Shown: positions 12,408-13,051 of the stretch, one piece after another
Numbering within the stretch: position 1 is the first letter of the stretch
How the letters are laid out: every line of letters begins with the position of its first letter
NCBI GenBank assembly: GCA_030445745.1
Contig: JASUTE010000032.1
Location: 1-13,051, forward strand
Origin: Candidatus Cloacimonadota bacterium
GTDB lineage: Bacteria; Cloacimonadota; Cloacimonadia; Cloacimonadales; TCS61
Length of the DNA: 13,051 nucleotides
Reading direction: 5' to 3'
The notes under the pieces: model-generated
The model's database searches: none
The model's input: only the letters and a program-made list of their open reading frames with translations
Told to the model about the DNA's origin: nothing
Made by a program: the position numbers and the translations under genes

Positions 12408-12435
12408 TAGTCTCCCTTCGTAAGGGAGAATTAAA
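12408..12435 (+). repeat. Palindromic repeat A, before the DUF559 gene
   Basis: Perfect hairpin TCTCCCTT-CGT-AAGGGAGA (12411-12429) with tail ATTAAA. A second copy at 12888-12915 is identical at 27 of 28 bases. The adjoining AGAGGG is the only candidate ribosome site for the DUF559 gene, so the repeat supplies its leader. Confidence 0.88.
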
Positions 12436-12446
12436 GAGGGTTTACT

Positions 12447-12830
12447 ATGCTTCATTACCGTTCAGACTTGAAACAAAAAGCACGCAACAATAGAAAAAAT
12501 ATGAATAAACCAGAAGCTAAGTTATGGTATGAAGTGCTAAATAAAAAACGACTTGGCTATAAATTTCTCAGACAAAAGCCAATCAAAAATTATATAGTAG
12601 ATTTTTATTGTAATCAACTAAAGTTGGCTATAGAAATTGATGGTATGAGTCACAATAAACAAATGGAATATGATACTCATCGAGAAGATTGTTTAAAGAA
12701 GTTAGGAATTAAGATCTTACATTATTCTAACTGGCAAATCATGAATAATATTGATGGAGTTTGTGAAGACATCATAGAGAATATCGAACAGATAAAGCAA
12801 GAGAAAAACCCCTCTGCTCAGCAAAGCTGA
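12447..12830 (+). CDS. DUF559 domain protein (Vsr/PD-(D/E)XK endonuclease-like)
   Basis: A 127-residue protein of the DUF559 family, related to very-short-patch-repair nucleases. The N-terminus has LKQKARNNRKNMNKPEAKLW with the conserved Glu in PEAKLW; then GYKFLRQKPIKNYIVDFYC with the metal-site Asp, KLAIEIDGMSH with the conserved Glu-Asp-x-x-His, and a C-terminal GIKILHYSNWQIMNNIDGV. These positions fit an intact nuclease core; activity is not proven. ATG follows AGAGGG by 6 bases at the edge of repeat A. The last residues, NPSAQQS, and the TGA are encoded by repeat B, so the natural end has been overwritten or evolved with the repeat. It is separate from the glycan genes and probably selfish cargo. 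Confidence 0.9.
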   Translation: MLHYRSDLKQKARNNRKNMNKPEAKLWYEVLNKKRLGYKFLRQKPIKNYIVDFYCNQLKLAIEIDGMSHNKQMEYDTHREDCLKKLGIKILHYSNWQIMNNIDGVCEDIIENIEQIKQEKNPSAQQS

Positions 12831-12853
12831 GCTTCTCCCCTTAAAAAGGGGAG
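12806..12853 (+). repeat. Palindromic repeat B, overlapping the DUF559 3' end
   Basis: Two hairpins side by side: GCTCAGC-AAA-GCTGAGC (12816-12832) and CTCCCCTT-AAA-AAGGGGAG (12835-12853). The second is followed by an A-run, not a T-run, so it is not a standard terminator for this strand. A second copy, cut by the window end, begins at 13015 and differs at 2 of 37 bases. Confidence 0.88.
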
Positions 12854-12887
12854 CAAAAAAAACTATAAAAAATGTTAATCGCAAATT

Positions 12888-13051
12888 CAGTCTCCCTTCG
12901 TAAGGGAGAATTAAATTTATCCTGTGAAATTAAGTTTACTTAGCATTTCTATAGGAGAGGGTTTTCTTCATTACTAAAACACTAAGAAACATTAGCAAAT
13001 TGCAGTTTAATTGTAAACCCCTCTGCTCAGCAGGGCTGAGCTTCTCCCCTT
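12888..13051 (+). mobile_element. Deletion derivative of the A/DUF559/B unit (runs off the window)
   Basis: Repeat A again (12888-12915), then GAGAGGGTTTTCTTCATTAC (12955-12974), which matches the DUF559 start region, then about 40 bases of unrelated AT-rich sequence and repeat B again from 13015. The nuclease body is gone. A half palindrome ATCCTGTGAAATTA (12919-12932), similar to the arm inserted in the deacetylase, lies after repeat A. Confidence 0.7.

Larger units (their letters stand above)
12408..12853 (+). mobile_element. Repeat-A / DUF559 / repeat-B unit
   Basis: A single gene packed between two palindromic repeats that also provide its leader and its stop codon. Both repeats recur in the same order just downstream without the gene body, which indicates that A-gene-B is a unit that duplicates or moves. 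No transposase is visible. Confidence 0.6.

Overview
The window is an AT-rich bacterial fragment, probably chromosomal, and every supportable gene is on the + strand. Its backbone is a surface-polysaccharide cluster. In order it holds a UDP-glucuronate 4-epimerase (cut by the window start), a polysaccharide-deacetylase-like protein, a DUF354 glycosyltransferase-like protein with a coupled unknown, a second deacetylase, a membrane phosphoglycosyl transferase, a VanZ-like membrane protein and a WlbA/WbpB-type UDP-sugar dehydrogenase. Low GC, the type of sugar transferase and the crowd of four-helix-bundle (S23/TIGR02436) genes suggest an uncultured Gram-negative lineage such as Candidatus Cloacimonadota. 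This is inference from style; no rRNA or marker gene is present.

The backbone is heavily invaded by small elements. Seven S23-family modules lie in 13 kb: intact genes at 1117, 6009 and 7380; genes split by a GIY-YIG insertion at 4236-4963 and 9524-10195; and fragments at 3953 and 10220. Most are bordered by degenerate tandem arrays of period 7, or period 8 for the 6009 copy. The array upstream of a gene is the reverse complement, unit by unit, of the array downstream, and the unit differs from element to element. Transcribed, each would fold into a long imperfect stem with the S23 gene in its loop, recalling the S23-encoding intervening sequences of 23S rRNA.

Region by region: 1-1460 is the epimerase followed by S23 copy 1 and its arrays. 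1657-3827 is a tight three-gene operon (deacetylase-like, DUF354, unknown). 3831-5992 is a graveyard of a deacetylase N-terminal remnant, an S23 stub, three heptad arrays, an S23 gene split by GIY-YIG, a KilA-N gene and a second deacetylase remnant. 6009-7273 is an intact S23 translationally coupled to an intact deacetylase that carries two repeat-derived in-frame insertions. 7380-9413 is S23 copy 5, its arrays and the sugar transferase. 9412-10950 is the second GIY-YIG-split S23, an S23 C-terminal fragment and about 0.5 kb of mixed repeats. 10953-12321 is vanZ-like plus the dehydrogenase. 12408-13051 is a DUF559 nuclease-like gene packed between two palindromic repeats, followed by a deletion derivative of the same unit.

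The glycan genes probably cooperate in making an acidic, N-acetylated surface polymer: the epimerase supplies UDP-galacturonate, the dehydrogenase acts on a UDP-GlcNAc-uronate, the transferase loads the first sugar on a lipid carrier, and the deacetylases trim N-acetyl groups. The most unusual content is the S23 element family with coevolving inverted heptad/octad arms, and its use twice as a landing site for GIY-YIG genes.
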